From JBGSLA01 sp965602785 (GTDB lineage: Bacteria; Desulfobacterota; Desulfobaccia; Desulfobaccales; 0-14-0-80-60-11), in NCBI GenBank assembly GCA_965602785.1, contig CBFDAH010000017.1, positions 1-27,147 of the forward strand: a stretch of DNA of 27,147 bases, given 5' to 3'. Below, one piece after another: positions 15,860 through 24,370 of the stretch (positions are counted from its first letter, which is position 1; each line of letters begins with the position of its first letter). The position numbers and the translations under genes were made by a program. The notes beneath the pieces are model-generated. The model worked only from the letters and a program-made list of their open reading frames with translations. It ran no database searches and was not told the DNA's origin.

Positions 15860-16029
15860 TTTTTTCACCTCAAATATTTTTCAGTTTCTTTAATGTGCTG
15901 GCCCGGGAAATTTCCCTGGCCTTGGAGCCCGGGCGGGAAGCCCGGGTTAGCAGTTTGGGGATTGGGGGGTATGGGGCCGCTGTCCCTGAGGCCACTCCCC
16001 CACAACAGCGTATGCTGTATTTCTTCCCC

Positions 16030-18336
16030 TCACCCTCGGCGCCAAATGGGACCGCCGGGAGTGTCGGTGACTTCGATGCCCTGGTCCGCCAGTTCCCCTC
16101 GGATGAGGTCGGCGCTGGCCCAATCCCGGCGTTTTCTCGCCTCCTCCCGCTCCTGTAAGCGGGCTTCGATGGCGGCGTCCCGGATGGTTTCCGGGGGATT
16201 CAAGATCCCCAGGAGTTCGTCCACCTCCGCCAGGCGAGCCAGAATGTGGTGGACTCCTTTCTCGCCGATTTTTCCCCGGTCCACCTCAGCGTTCAGCTCT
16301 CCCATCAGGTTGAACAGGGCCGAGAGGGCCTGGGCGATGTTCAGGTCGTCGTCCAGGGCCCGGGTCACCTCCCGCTTGAGCTGGAACAGGCGCTCCTCCA
16401 CCTGGGCAAGCCCGGTGTCGTCTCCTGCCGTCACCGAGGCCAGCCGCACGAGGAAGCGGTCCAGGCGGGCCCGGGCCCGGGCGGCAGCCTTGAGACTCTC
16501 CTCGCTGAAGGTGAGGGGTTTGCGGTAGTGGGTGGCGAGCAGAAAAAATCGCACCTCCTCTCCTTTCCAGCCTTGGGTGAGGAGGTCCCGTACGGTTACT
16601 TCCCCCGCGTCCTTCAGAGCCCGCCCATCCCGCAGGATCCGTTCGCCATGGAGCCAGAAGCGGGCCATAGGTTTGCCGGTGGCCGCGGCAAACAGAGCAT
16701 TTTCGTTTTCCTCGTGAGGGAAAAGTGATTCGATGGACCCCACGTGGAAGTCGGCGGTGCTCCCCAAGAGTTTAAAAGCCATGGTGGCGCATTCCAGATG
16801 CCAACTGGGGCGCACCTTACCCCAGGGGGTGGTGTAATAAAGCCCTTTTTTGAGCTCTCCCAGCTTGGCTCTTTTCAAGAGGGTGAAATCCCGGGGGTTC
16901 TCCTTGGCATACTCATCCAGGTCCACGGTCTTTCCCACCCTGATTTTACTCAAGTCCACCCTCGAGAGGCGGCCGTAATCCTTGAAGCGGGAAATATCAA
17001 AATAAACGGAGCGCAGTTTTTCGTAGGCATAGCCTCGCTCCAGCAGCCGCCTGGTCAGGGCCACCATGTCATCTACGTGCTCGGAGGCCAGAGGAAAAAG
17101 GCTGTCCTCCTGGACCCGCAGGGCCTGGAGATCCCGAAAGAACTCCTCCCGGTAGTGCGTCGTAAAAACTGAGAGATCCTGCCCTGCGGCTGCCGCTCCG
17201 GCCAGGGCCCGGTCGTCCAGGTCAATCAAGCTCACAAGCTCCCGCACCTTGAAGCCCCGAAAGCGAAGGTACCGTTTCAAGAGGTCGGCCAGCACCAGGC
17301 GGCGGGCCACCCCCAGGGAGAGGTGGGCGTTCAAGGCGGGGCCGTCCACAAAGAGGGTGGCCTCCCCGGCCCGGCAGGGTTCGAAGGCCTCCTTGGTCCG
17401 GGTGAGGGAGTTGTAAAACTGAAGGGTGGGGACCTCCTTTTCGGCATACAGCGGGGTGGAAAGGTAGCGTTCACCGCCGTCCGGGGCGATGGCCACGATA
17501 AGACCGCGCTCGAGTTCCCGGGCCAGGCGCAGGGCCACGGCCACCGCCGCGCCGCAGCTCATGCCTAAAAAAAGCCCCTCTTCCCGGGCCAGACGCCGGG
17601 CCGTTTCAAAGGCTTCCTCGTCTTCCACGTGGAGGATGTCATCGGCCGCGCCCTTGACAAAAATACCCGGGACGTAAGACTCTATTAGGTTTTTCAAGCC
17701 CTGGATGGCGTGGCCTTGGTAGGGCTCCACCCCCACTATCTGAATATCAGGATTGTAGTCTTTCAGGTACTGGGTCAAGCCCATCAGGGTGCCGGTGGTG
17801 CCTATGGTGGACACCACGTGAGTGACTTGGCCTTCGGTCTGCTCCCAGATTTCCCGGGCCGTGGCCTGATGCGAGGCGGGGTTGTGAATGTTGTTGAACT
17901 GGTCCGCCAGGAAGTAGGTCTCGGGATTTTCCCGGGCCATGGTGTAAACTTCCTCGATGGACCCGTCGGTGCCCAGGTGGGCGGGGGTAAGCAGGAGTTC
18001 CGCCCCCAAGGCCCTCAGGATGCGCTTGCGCTCCTCGGAAGCGGACTCGGGCATGGCCAACAGCAGCCGGTAGCCCTTGACGGCGCATACTATGGCCAGG
18101 CCGATGCCGGTATTGCCGCTGGTGGCCTCAATGACTGTCTGGCCGGGGGTCAGCTCCCCTGAGGTCTCGGCGGCCTCGATCATGGCCAGGGCGGGGCGGT
18201 CCTTGACAGAGCCCCCGGGGTTGAAATACTCGAGCTTGACGCAGACCTCGATCCGGGGATTGGGGTTGAGCTTGTTGAGCCGCACCATGGGGGTTTCCCC
18301 CATCAGCTCCAGGATGGAATGAGCTCGCCGTTTCAT
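16030..18336 (-). CDS. Cysteine synthase fused to degenerate cysteinyl-tRNA synthetase-like domain
   Basis: Residues 1-305 are a complete PLP-dependent cysteine synthase (CysK/CysM type), making cysteine from O-acetylserine and sulfide. K45 in GGSVKDR is the PLP lysine; TSGNTG (72-77), GTTGT (179-183), MSCGAA and PDGGERYLST are intact. Residues ~306-768 align along their length with CysRS (FYNSLTRTKEAFEP, SWHLECATM, FPHEENE and the C-terminal helical domain). The first zinc-ligand Cys is D331, HIGH reads SLGV (340-343), and KMSKS reads RALKD (572-576). C516, H541 and E545 keep the other zinc-ligand positions. The second half is therefore unlikely to charge tRNA in the usual way. No Shine-Dalgarno is obvious. 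No cysE is nearby. Confidence 0.93.
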   Translation of the reverse strand: MKRRAHSILELMGETPMVRLNKLNPNPRIEVCVKLEYFNPGGSVKDRPALAMIEAAETSGELTPGQTVIEATSGNTGIGLAIVCAVKGYRLLLAMPESASEERKRILRALGAELLLTPAHLGTDGSIEEVYTMARENPETYFLADQFNNIHNPASHQATAREIWEQTEGQVTHVVSTIGTTGTLMGLTQYLKDYNPDIQIVGVEPYQGHAIQGLKNLIESYVPGIFVKGAADDILHVEDEEAFETARRLAREEGLFLGMSCGAAVAVALRLARELERGLIVAIAPDGGERYLSTPLYAEKEVPTLQFYNSLTRTKEAFEPCRAGEATLFVDGPALNAHLSLGVARRLVLADLLKRYLRFRGFKVRELVSLIDLDDRALAGAAAAGQDLSVFTTHYREEFFRDLQALRVQEDSLFPLASEHVDDMVALTRRLLERGYAYEKLRSVYFDISRFKDYGRLSRVDLSKIRVGKTVDLDEYAKENPRDFTLLKRAKLGELKKGLYYTTPWGKVRPSWHLECATMAFKLLGSTADFHVGSIESLFPHEENENALFAAATGKPMARFWLHGERILRDGRALKDAGEVTVRDLLTQGWKGEEVRFFLLATHYRKPLTFSEESLKAAARARARLDRFLVRLASVTAGDDTGLAQVEERLFQLKREVTRALDDDLNIAQALSALFNLMGELNAEVDRGKIGEKGVHHILARLAEVDELLGILNPPETIRDAAIEARLQEREEARKRRDWASADLIRGELADQGIEVTDTPGGPIWRRG

Positions 18337-18426
18337 AGTGCATTAGGCGCCGTTGGCAGAGATGCGAAATTTTCACCCCCGTGACCGGATCACGAGAGTA
18401 GCAAGGCCACAAAAAGTACCTGGCCC

Positions 18427-18660
18427 TCAGTCGCTTTGTAACTCTCCGGCCAGATACTGGTTGACCAGATTGATAAATTGTAATATGAAAGCTTGGCGCT
18501 CCTCCGGGTCCTGTTCCAGCACCGTCATCAGGCGGTGACTCAGGCCCAGGATCACCCAGCCGGCTTCCTTGGACGTGATCTGCTCTGCATTGAAGCGTTC
18601 CAGGATGCTGTTTATCAGAGGTCGGACGCGTTCTGCTTGGTCGTCAGGGGTCGGTTCCAT
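18427..18660 (-). CDS. Small acidic helical protein, function unknown
   Basis: The 77-residue product is predicted mostly helical and acidic. Its sequence (RPLINSILERFNAEQITSKE, then AGWVILGLSHRLMTVLEQ) does not match a family I know. There are no cysteines, membrane segment or signal peptide. It lies 90 nt upstream of the CysK-CysRS fusion on the same strand, so it may be cotranscribed, and it is divergent from the thymidylyltransferase gene. Shine-Dalgarno support is weak (GAGG about 14 nt upstream). Confidence 0.58.
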   Translation of the reverse strand: MEPTPDDQAERVRPLINSILERFNAEQITSKEAGWVILGLSHRLMTVLEQDPEERQAFILQFINLVNQYLAGELQSD

Positions 18661-18901
18661 GCTGTCTTACGGCCTCGTTTGGGAAAAGAGCCGGTGGGGC
18701 CCAAAAAAATATGGATGACGGTAACATATTGCCCCGGGAAATGCAATTTATGCCTCGTTTTCCGGAGTTCATCCTCGGTTTTTCCCGAGCTCCGGCAGGG
18801 TTTCGGAAGCGGAAACCGCGGCACCCTCGGAAAAGGGGCTTAATCTTTTGGGGAATTTAGTCGATAATGACGTAAGAATCCTGCCACCCAGGGGAGGAGT
18901 T

Positions 18902-19966
18902 ATGAAGGGCTTGATTCTGAGCGGCGGTAAAGGGACCCGGCTCAGGCCGCTCACCCACACTGCCGCCAAACAGTTGGTACCGGTAGCCAACAAACCTATC
19001 CTGTATTATGTCATCGAGAATTTGGCCCAGGCGGGAGTGACGGACTTAGGGGTCATTATCAGCCCTGAGACCGGGGAGTCAGTCCAGGAAGCGCTGGGGG
19101 ACGGCTCCCGCTTCGGCGTCGGCATCACCTATATCCTCCAGGACCAGCCAGGGGGTCTGGCCCACGCGGTGCGGACCGCCCGGGGGTTCCTCCAGGACTC
19201 CCCCTTTGTCATGTATCTGGGAGACAACCTCATCAGCAGCAGCATCACTCTTTTCCTGAAAGCCTTCCAGGAGGAGGCTCTGGATGCCCTCATCCTTCTC
19301 AAAGGAGTGGACAACCCCAGCCAGTTCGGCATAGCCGAATTGAACGGGGAGGGAGGTCTGACGCGCTTGGTGGAAAAGCCGAAGGCCCCCCCCACCAACC
19401 TGGCTCTGGTGGGAGTGTATTTCTTCGGCACGGCCATCCATCCGGCCATCGATACCCTGACTCCTTCCTGGCGGGGGGAACTGGAGATTACCGATGCCAT
19501 TCAGCATCTCCTGGAGACGGGCAAACGGGTGGATTGGCGCCGGCTTGAAGGCTGGTGGCTGGACACCGGTAAAAAAGACGACCTCCTGACCGCCAACACC
19601 CAGGTGCTGGACGAGTGGTGCAACCGGGAAATTTTGGGGGAGGTGGACGATACAAGTCAGGTTAACGGCCGGGTGGCCGTGGGAGCCGGCACCCGGGTCA
19701 TCAGATCCACCATCCGGGGCCCGGCGGTCATCGGCGAGAATTGCCTGATTCAGGACAGCTTCATCGGGCCCTTCACCAGCGTGGGAGACCACTCTCGGGT
19801 GGAAAACTCCGTCATCGAACACTCGGTGCTCCTGACAGGGGTCACCCTTTTCCAGGTGGACCGCCTGGAGGACAGCCTACTGGGCAGGAACGCCAGGGTG
19901 GCACGACACAACCGCCAGCGTTCTCTCCAACTCCTCCTGGGGGACGACACCGTGGTGGAGTTCTGA
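18902..19966 (+). CDS. Glucose-1-phosphate thymidylyltransferase, long form
   Basis: It forms dTDP-glucose from glucose-1-phosphate and dTTP, the first step to dTDP-deoxysugars for surface polysaccharides. The 354 residues match the long subfamily (about 355) rather than the ~290-residue RmlA. The nucleotide-binding N-terminus is LILSGGKGTRLRPLT, followed by QLVPVANKPILYY, FVMYLGDNL (metal-binding Asp) and the LVEKPKAPPTN block. The C-terminal third is a left-handed beta-helix of hexapeptide-like repeats (VIGENCLIQDSFIGPF, SRVENSVIEHSVLL) ending GDDTVVEF. The ATG at 18902 follows GGGGAGGAG by 2 nt. No other dTDP-sugar gene is in the window. Confidence 0.9.
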   Translation: MKGLILSGGKGTRLRPLTHTAAKQLVPVANKPILYYVIENLAQAGVTDLGVIISPETGESVQEALGDGSRFGVGITYILQDQPGGLAHAVRTARGFLQDSPFVMYLGDNLISSSITLFLKAFQEEALDALILLKGVDNPSQFGIAELNGEGGLTRLVEKPKAPPTNLALVGVYFFGTAIHPAIDTLTPSWRGELEITDAIQHLLETGKRVDWRRLEGWWLDTGKKDDLLTANTQVLDEWCNREILGEVDDTSQVNGRVAVGAGTRVIRSTIRGPAVIGENCLIQDSFIGPFTSVGDHSRVENSVIEHSVLLTGVTLFQVDRLEDSLLGRNARVARHNRQRSLQLLLGDDTVVEF

Positions 19967-19986
19967 GTAATCCGTCAGGTTATCCT

Positions 19987-20547
19987 ATGAACACTGTAGC
20001 CTCTCTAAAAACCATCAAACAGCTCATCGGCGAGACGCCTCTAATCATCAACCCGGACCGGGACGGCGCCCGCTTTCAGGAAGCCCTGGCGGCCGTCTCC
20101 ACCGAGAAGCTCCAGTCCTACTACCGGAACCTCACCAGTGAGGACCGTCGGCGCTTCCACTATGTGGCCAATGTTTGCCTGGGCTTTGAGAGCTGGAGCC
20201 GCCTGTATCAGGAGTTAGTGGTGCACGAGACCCAGGCCCGCCTTACAGACCGGATGGAGGAGGCCTACGCGCACCGGGCGGCGGAACTGCGCCACCGGGA
20301 GGAGGAGCTTAACTCCGAGAAAGGCACCCTGGAGGAGGACCTCATGCACCTGGAGGGGGAAAACCACACCCTGCGCCGGGAGAACATTCACCTTAAGCAG
20401 GAGCAGGCCAAACTCCAGCAAACTCTCCAGACCGTCCAACGCCAACAGCAGCAGCTCATCACCCTGGTAGACCGTTACAAGCACATCCTGCAGGAGCTCA
20501 AACGTTTCTTGCCCGCCGACATCACCAGCCCCTCCCCCAAAGGCTAA
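19987..20547 (+). CDS. Coiled-coil protein of unknown function
   Basis: The 186-residue product has a helical N-terminal part (MNTVASLKTIKQLIGETP) with ALAAVSTEKLQSYYRNLTSE. A long charged coiled coil spans about residues 90-170 (HREEELNSEKGTLEEDLMHL and onward, with heptad Leu spacing and a run of Gln). There is no signal peptide or membrane helix, so it is probably cytosolic. The ATG at 19987 lies 20 nt after the thymidylyltransferase stop with AGGTT upstream, so the two genes are likely cotranscribed. The frame is open further upstream but overlaps that gene and has no support. I do not recognise the family. Confidence 0.7.
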   Translation: MNTVASLKTIKQLIGETPLIINPDRDGARFQEALAAVSTEKLQSYYRNLTSEDRRRFHYVANVCLGFESWSRLYQELVVHETQARLTDRMEEAYAHRAAELRHREEELNSEKGTLEEDLMHLEGENHTLRRENIHLKQEQAKLQQTLQTVQRQQQQLITLVDRYKHILQELKRFLPADITSPSPKG

Positions 20548-20612
20548 TCGTTTAGTCAGGTTTCTTTACGTCTTGTTAAGAAATTGAAACTTACAAGTTA
20601 GTCTTAAATTCG

Positions 20613-20618
20613 TATAAC
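20613..20618 (+). promoter_or_regulatory. Possible -10 element upstream of small helical gene
   Basis: TATAAC matches the sigma70 -10 hexamer at five of six positions, within an AT-rich stretch (20560-20640) before the gene at 20708. A weak -35 (TTACAA, 20591-20596) lies 16 nt upstream. Low confidence. Confidence 0.3.
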
Positions 20619-20707
20619 CACTTTAATTAATTTAATATTTAGAGTTTACCGGGCCCTGGTATGGGACTTGCTCCCCTTTCTTGCAAGCATACACGAGAGG
20701 TCTCATC

Positions 20708-20974
20708 ATGCCGAGCTTACCAGACACCAACCACGCAGCCGTCCAATTGCAACGGGCCCGGGAGCTGCTGGCCCAGGGTCAACATCAGGAGGCCCTGGTT
20801 CTAGCCCTGGACGCTCTTCAGGTAGTGCTTCACAATCTCCGGGAATCCCTCCAGAATCTTCAGCGGAACCTGGCCCAGGTTCAGGGTCAAAAAGGTAAAG
20901 TTGATCCCAACCAGCAAGAGATGGAGGCTCTGGCGGCTTTAATCCAGGACTCGAAGTCCCGGATATACCACTGA
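20708..20974 (+). CDS. Small helical protein, function unknown
   Basis: The 88-residue product begins MPSLPDTNHAAVQLQRAREL. Its first helices resemble a tetratricopeptide-like pair (ARELLAQGQHQEALVLALDA), and a coiled coil follows (LRESLQNLQRNLAQVQ). The ATG at 20708 has GAGAGG 7 nt upstream. The frame extends 9 residues further to 20681, without ribosome-binding support. An AT-rich promoter-like region precedes it and a terminator-like hairpin follows at 21062-21089, so it may be a one-gene unit. The family is not recognised. Confidence 0.65.
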   Translation: MPSLPDTNHAAVQLQRARELLAQGQHQEALVLALDALQVVLHNLRESLQNLQRNLAQVQGQKGKVDPNQQEMEALAALIQDSKSRIYH

Positions 20975-21061
20975 GAGGCGAGCTTCCGGCCAGGACCGGG
21001 CCCAACCAAGCTCGTTCCCAAGGCGGAGCTCCCCACTTGCCTACCCACCTGTTCCTCTTAG

Positions 21062-21089
21062 GGGGGGCCTTTCTCCATAATGGCCCCCC
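21062..21089 (+). terminator. Probable Rho-independent terminator
   Basis: GGGGGGCC (21062-21069) pairs with GGCCCCCC (21082-21089) around a 12-nt loop, and TTTGAATTTCTT follows. The T tract is broken, so termination strength is uncertain. It lies 88 nt after the small helical gene. Confidence 0.55.
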
Positions 21090-21194
21090 TTTGAATTTCT
21101 TCCCATCCCACGTGGTCCCCGTCGCTTGACCCTTGCTTTGGCAATGATTAATTAACTAGAAATGCCGAAAAAATTCTCTTAAAGGAGGAGGGTT

Positions 21195-21818
21195 ATGGGA
21201 CAATTACTTGCTTGCGCGACTCCGGAAGGCATTGTCGTAGCCAGCGACAGCCGGGCTGAGTTGTTTGAGCCGGCGGGTGAAGAGCGTTTTGTCACCATTG
21301 ACCGCCTCACACCGTTAACCTCTCACGCCGTCCTGGCCTCCGCCGGGGCAGTGGAGGCCCAGGATCTGGCCCGGGACTTTGCGGCGTTCGCCAAAGGAGA
21401 AAAGCTCACGGACATCGATGACCTGATTCAAGCCGCGGTGCCCTTCTTCACCGGCAAAGTGGACGATTTTTTCCGCAAGGCCTGTGAGAAGCTGCCCTTG
21501 GATCCGGTGATCAACATGTACCTGGTCATCGCCGGCTATTCCCCGCAAACCCCGGATAACCCCAGTCGGCTCTTTATCATCTGGGACCGGGTCAAGCCCC
21601 CCAAAATCGAGTCCACCCAGGTGACCCATATCTTCACACTGCCCCGGCGCATGGGTCTGGAGTATAAGCTGAACCAGTTGGTGGCGAGCCTCGCCCCCAT
21701 CGCCGAGGTGGTGGCCCTGGCCAAGTCCGCCATGGAGAAACTGGCCTCTCAGGATCAGTACGTGGGCCCGCCCTTTCGATTCCTGAGCGTCACCAAGGAG
21801 GGCATCACCGAGCTGTGA
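21195..21818 (+). CDS. Proteasome-beta-like Ntn-hydrolase-fold protein lacking Thr1
   Basis: The 207-residue product resembles 20S proteasome beta/HslV/Anbu-type subunits. Near the start, GIVVASDSRAE matches the conserved strand and Asp17 region of proteasome subunits, and later come LASAGAVEAQDLARDF and MYLVIAGYSPQTPDNPSRLF, also typical of the fold. In active members Asp17 is counted from the catalytic N-terminal Thr1. The same count here lands on Gly2, so the nucleophile is missing. The gene starts at ATG 21195 after a strong AAAGGAGGAGGGTT Shine-Dalgarno, and no upstream in-frame Thr start is plausible. It may be a structural or regulatory homologue. No ATPase partner is adjacent. Confidence 0.68.
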   Translation: MGQLLACATPEGIVVASDSRAELFEPAGEERFVTIDRLTPLTSHAVLASAGAVEAQDLARDFAAFAKGEKLTDIDDLIQAAVPFFTGKVDDFFRKACEKLPLDPVINMYLVIAGYSPQTPDNPSRLFIIWDRVKPPKIESTQVTHIFTLPRRMGLEYKLNQLVASLAPIAEVVALAKSAMEKLASQDQYVGPPFRFLSVTKEGITEL

Positions 21819-21913
21819 CCAAGAGGCCTTACCATCCTGGTTTAATTGATTTTCAATCTTAAATCTGTTAACAATCGGGATGGTAAGTTTTCTAATCGTG
21901 CAGGTGATCACCC

Positions 21914-23131
21914 TTGATTTCTGATCTTGACCGACTGCGTATCGATCGCCCCGCTGGAGAGTCCCGCCCCGCCCCCTCCCGCCGCCTCAGGGTAATCCTG
22001 ATCCTCCTGGGTGTGGTCCTGGTGGTGCTGGCGGCTCTATACGTATGGGGGCCCCTCAGGCCGGCCCAGGAGGTGGCGGTGACAGTGGCGGCCAAGGTCT
22101 ATCCCGCCCAGGCCTATACGGTGCTCAACGCCAGCGGCTACGTGGTGGCCCAGCGCAAGGCGGCCGTATCCTCTAAGAGTACCGGCCGCTTGGCCCACCT
22201 GGAGGTGGAGGAAGGCAGCCGGGTCAAGAAGGGCCAGATCATGGCCAGCCTGGAGAATGAGGATCTGGTGGCAGTCCGGAACCAGGCCAAGGCCCAGGTT
22301 GCCGAAGCGCAAGCCGGCCTGGTTACGGCCCAAGCGGAGCTCACCGACGCGAAACTGCAGTACCAGCGGTTTAAGACCCTGGTGGACCAGGATCTGATCT
22401 CTCGCCAGGATTTCGATATTGCGGTGGCCCGCTACAAGAAGGGCAAGGCAGGGGTGTTAAGCGCCCGGGCCCGCATTCTCACCGCACAGGCCGGCCTGGC
22501 TGAAGCCCAAGCAGCCCTGGGGTACTCTTACATCCGCAGCCCCTTTGACGGTGTGGTGACGACGAAAAACGCCGACGTGGGGGAGGTGGTGGCGCCTTTT
22601 GGGGCCGCGGTCAACGCCCGGGCTTCTGTGGTCACCATGGCGGACCTGAATTCCCTAATGGTGGAAGCCGACGTGGCCGAGTCGAACCTGGACAAGGTCT
22701 ACAAAGGGCAGCCTTGCGATATAACCCTGGATGCCATCCCGGACCGGCGTTTTCGCGGCGAGGTCCATATGATCGTCCCCACCGCCGACCGGGCCAAGGC
22801 GACGGTGCTCACCAAGGTGAAGTTCCTGGAAACGGACTCCCGCATCCTGCCGGAGATGAGCGCCAAGGTGGCTTTTCTCTCCCGTCCGTTGAAGGCCGGG
22901 CAGAACCGCCCCCGCCTGGCTGTCCCCAAGTCCACTCTGGTCAAGAGAGATGACCGCACCGTGGCCTTTGTCCTGGAGGGGAGCCGGGTGAAGGAGGTGC
23001 CGGTGTCGGTGGGCCCGGCTATGGGGGAACTCGTGGATATTACCAAGGGTCTCAAGGAGGGGGACCGGGTGGTGCTGAATCCCCCGGCCTCGCTCAAGAG
23101 TGGAGCCCGGGTAAAATTAAAGGAGATGTGA
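21914..23131 (+). CDS. HlyD/MacA-type periplasmic adaptor subunit
   Basis: This is a membrane-fusion adaptor for an ABC exporter. The 405-residue product has one N-terminal membrane helix (about residues 25-47, VILILLGVVLVVLAALYVW). A lipoyl-like half domain follows (AAVSSKSTGRLAHLEVEEGS), then an alpha-helical hairpin coiled coil (residues ~115-200), the second lipoyl half (YIRSPFDGVVTTKNADVGE) and beta-barrel/membrane-proximal domains. This is the MacA order. The start is TTG at 21914, with AGGTGAT about 5 nt upstream. The ABC ATPase gene begins 140 nt downstream, followed by two permeases, so it is the periplasmic arm of that transporter. The cargo is unknown. Confidence 0.88.
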   Translation: MISDLDRLRIDRPAGESRPAPSRRLRVILILLGVVLVVLAALYVWGPLRPAQEVAVTVAAKVYPAQAYTVLNASGYVVAQRKAAVSSKSTGRLAHLEVEEGSRVKKGQIMASLENEDLVAVRNQAKAQVAEAQAGLVTAQAELTDAKLQYQRFKTLVDQDLISRQDFDIAVARYKKGKAGVLSARARILTAQAGLAEAQAALGYSYIRSPFDGVVTTKNADVGEVVAPFGAAVNARASVVTMADLNSLMVEADVAESNLDKVYKGQPCDITLDAIPDRRFRGEVHMIVPTADRAKATVLTKVKFLETDSRILPEMSAKVAFLSRPLKAGQNRPRLAVPKSTLVKRDDRTVAFVLEGSRVKEVPVSVGPAMGELVDITKGLKEGDRVVLNPPASLKSGARVKLKEM

Positions 23132-23271
23132 CAATTTCTCTGGCCCGGTGAGGCGCTCTCCCTGGTGACCTGTTCGCCAGGATCGGGGTGACTGATTCGG
23201 TAATCCGCTCCGCCACGCGCCTTTAACGGGCTTAACAGGCCACTTGACAGAATATTGTTTCCTGGACCGAC

Positions 23272-24024
23272 ATGACTGTAAATGTTTCCTCCTCGCCCCC
23301 CCTGGTGGAAATCGACCACCTGTACAAGTCCTACCGGCGGGGGAGCCAAGTGTTGCCGGTGCTTGAGGACATCTCCCTCACCATTGCGACAGGGGAGTTC
23401 CTGGCCTTGATGGGCCCTTCCGGCTCGGGCAAGACCACCCTCCTGAACCTCATCGCCGGCCTGGACCGTCCCGACCAAGGGGTCCTCACCGTGGGCGGCG
23501 TGGATTTGACGCAACTTTCCGAGGCCCAGTTGGCTGCGTGGCGGGCCCGGCACGTGGGCTTTATTTTCCAATTTTATCAACTCATCCCGGTGCTCACCGC
23601 CTTTGAGAACGTGGAGTTACCACTTCTCCTCACACCCTTGTCTCGCCGGGAGCGCCGGGAGCATGTGGATCTGGCCCTGGAACTGGTGGGACTAGAGGAC
23701 CGCAGCAGCCATTATCCCGGACAGCTCTCCGGGGGTCAGCAGCAGCGGGTGGCCATCGCCCGGGCGTTCATCACCGACCCGACCCTTATCTCTGCGGACG
23801 AGCCCACCGGCGACCTGGACCTGGACTCGGCCCGGGAGATCCTGGACCTATTGTGCCGCCTGAACGAGGAGTTTTCAAAAACCATTATCCTGGTCACCCA
23901 CGACCCCTCGGCTGCGGAACGGGCCCCTCGTCTCATCCGCCTCATCAAGGGGAACCTGATGATGGACGAGCGGAACAATCACAGATCCAGCCGCCTCCAG
24001 GGCGACCCGTTAATGCCTGCGTGA
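23272..24024 (+). CDS. ABC transporter ATP-binding protein, MacB/LolD type
   Basis: This ATPase drives the adaptor/permease export system. The 250-residue product shows Walker A GPSGSGKTT (residues 48-56), the Q-loop region (FIFQFYQLIPVLTAFENV), the signature LSGGQQQRVAIARAF, Walker B LISADEPTGDLD and the switch His in ILVTHD. The FYQLIP/ENVELPLLL region and overall length match the LolD/MacB/FtsE-like class that pairs with FtsX-fold permeases. The start ATG at 23272 has poor Shine-Dalgarno support. About 510 bp separate it from the first permease, an unusually large gap for such an operon. Confidence 0.93.
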   Translation: MTVNVSSSPPLVEIDHLYKSYRRGSQVLPVLEDISLTIATGEFLALMGPSGSGKTTLLNLIAGLDRPDQGVLTVGGVDLTQLSEAQLAAWRARHVGFIFQFYQLIPVLTAFENVELPLLLTPLSRRERREHVDLALELVGLEDRSSHYPGQLSGGQQQRVAIARAFITDPTLISADEPTGDLDLDSAREILDLLCRLNEEFSKTIILVTHDPSAAERAPRLIRLIKGNLMMDERNNHRSSRLQGDPLMPA

Positions 24025-24295
24025 GGGTGTATGCCGTCGAGGCGAGCCAATACTCTCCCAACGCCGGCCCCCGACCTCCCCACCAATGAAAAGGGCCGCT
24101 AGTACCACATCGGCTGCGGGCCGGGGCAGGAGTGTCCGGTATGATAATTACTTGCTCTAGTGGCTGAGGGGCGATTCACTTCCAGAAATTTTTACTTTTT
24201 AAGGATTTTTCTTAGGTGGGCTCTACCCGCCCCCGGGTTCTGGATAGCGAATCATCTTCATGTTGGGAGGCGATCCTCCCATTAGGGAAGACTCT

Positions 24296-24347
24296 GGTGG
24301 CACAGGTTTTCAACCTGTGCTGACGCAGGCTAAAGCCTGCGGCTACA
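24296..24347. repeat. Double-hairpin REP-like element
   Basis: GCACAGGTT-TTC-AACCTGTGC (24300-24320) forms a 9-bp stem and CGCAGGC-TAAA-GCCTGCG (24324-24341) a 7-bp stem. The ends are GGTGG and CTACA. A T run (24348-24353) follows, so the second hairpin could also stop transcription on the plus strand. Elements of this look are dispersed in many bacterial genomes. Confidence 0.65.
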
Positions 24348-24370
24348 TTTTTTCTTCTGAAGATGGTCCG

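Noticed and set aside
19079..19822. A 247-codon frame on the minus strand inside the thymidylyltransferase gene
   Set aside because: It is fully antisense to a clear enzyme gene and has no recognisable motif; a shadow frame.
20693..20705. AGAGGTCTC before the small helical gene as a further MITE end
   Set aside because: The nine-base match is short, no partner end or interior similarity was found, and the sequence doubles as the gene's ribosome-binding region.
21195..21818. Annotation as an active HslV-type protease
   Set aside because: The N-terminal Thr is absent and no hslU is adjacent; only the fold resemblance is claimed.
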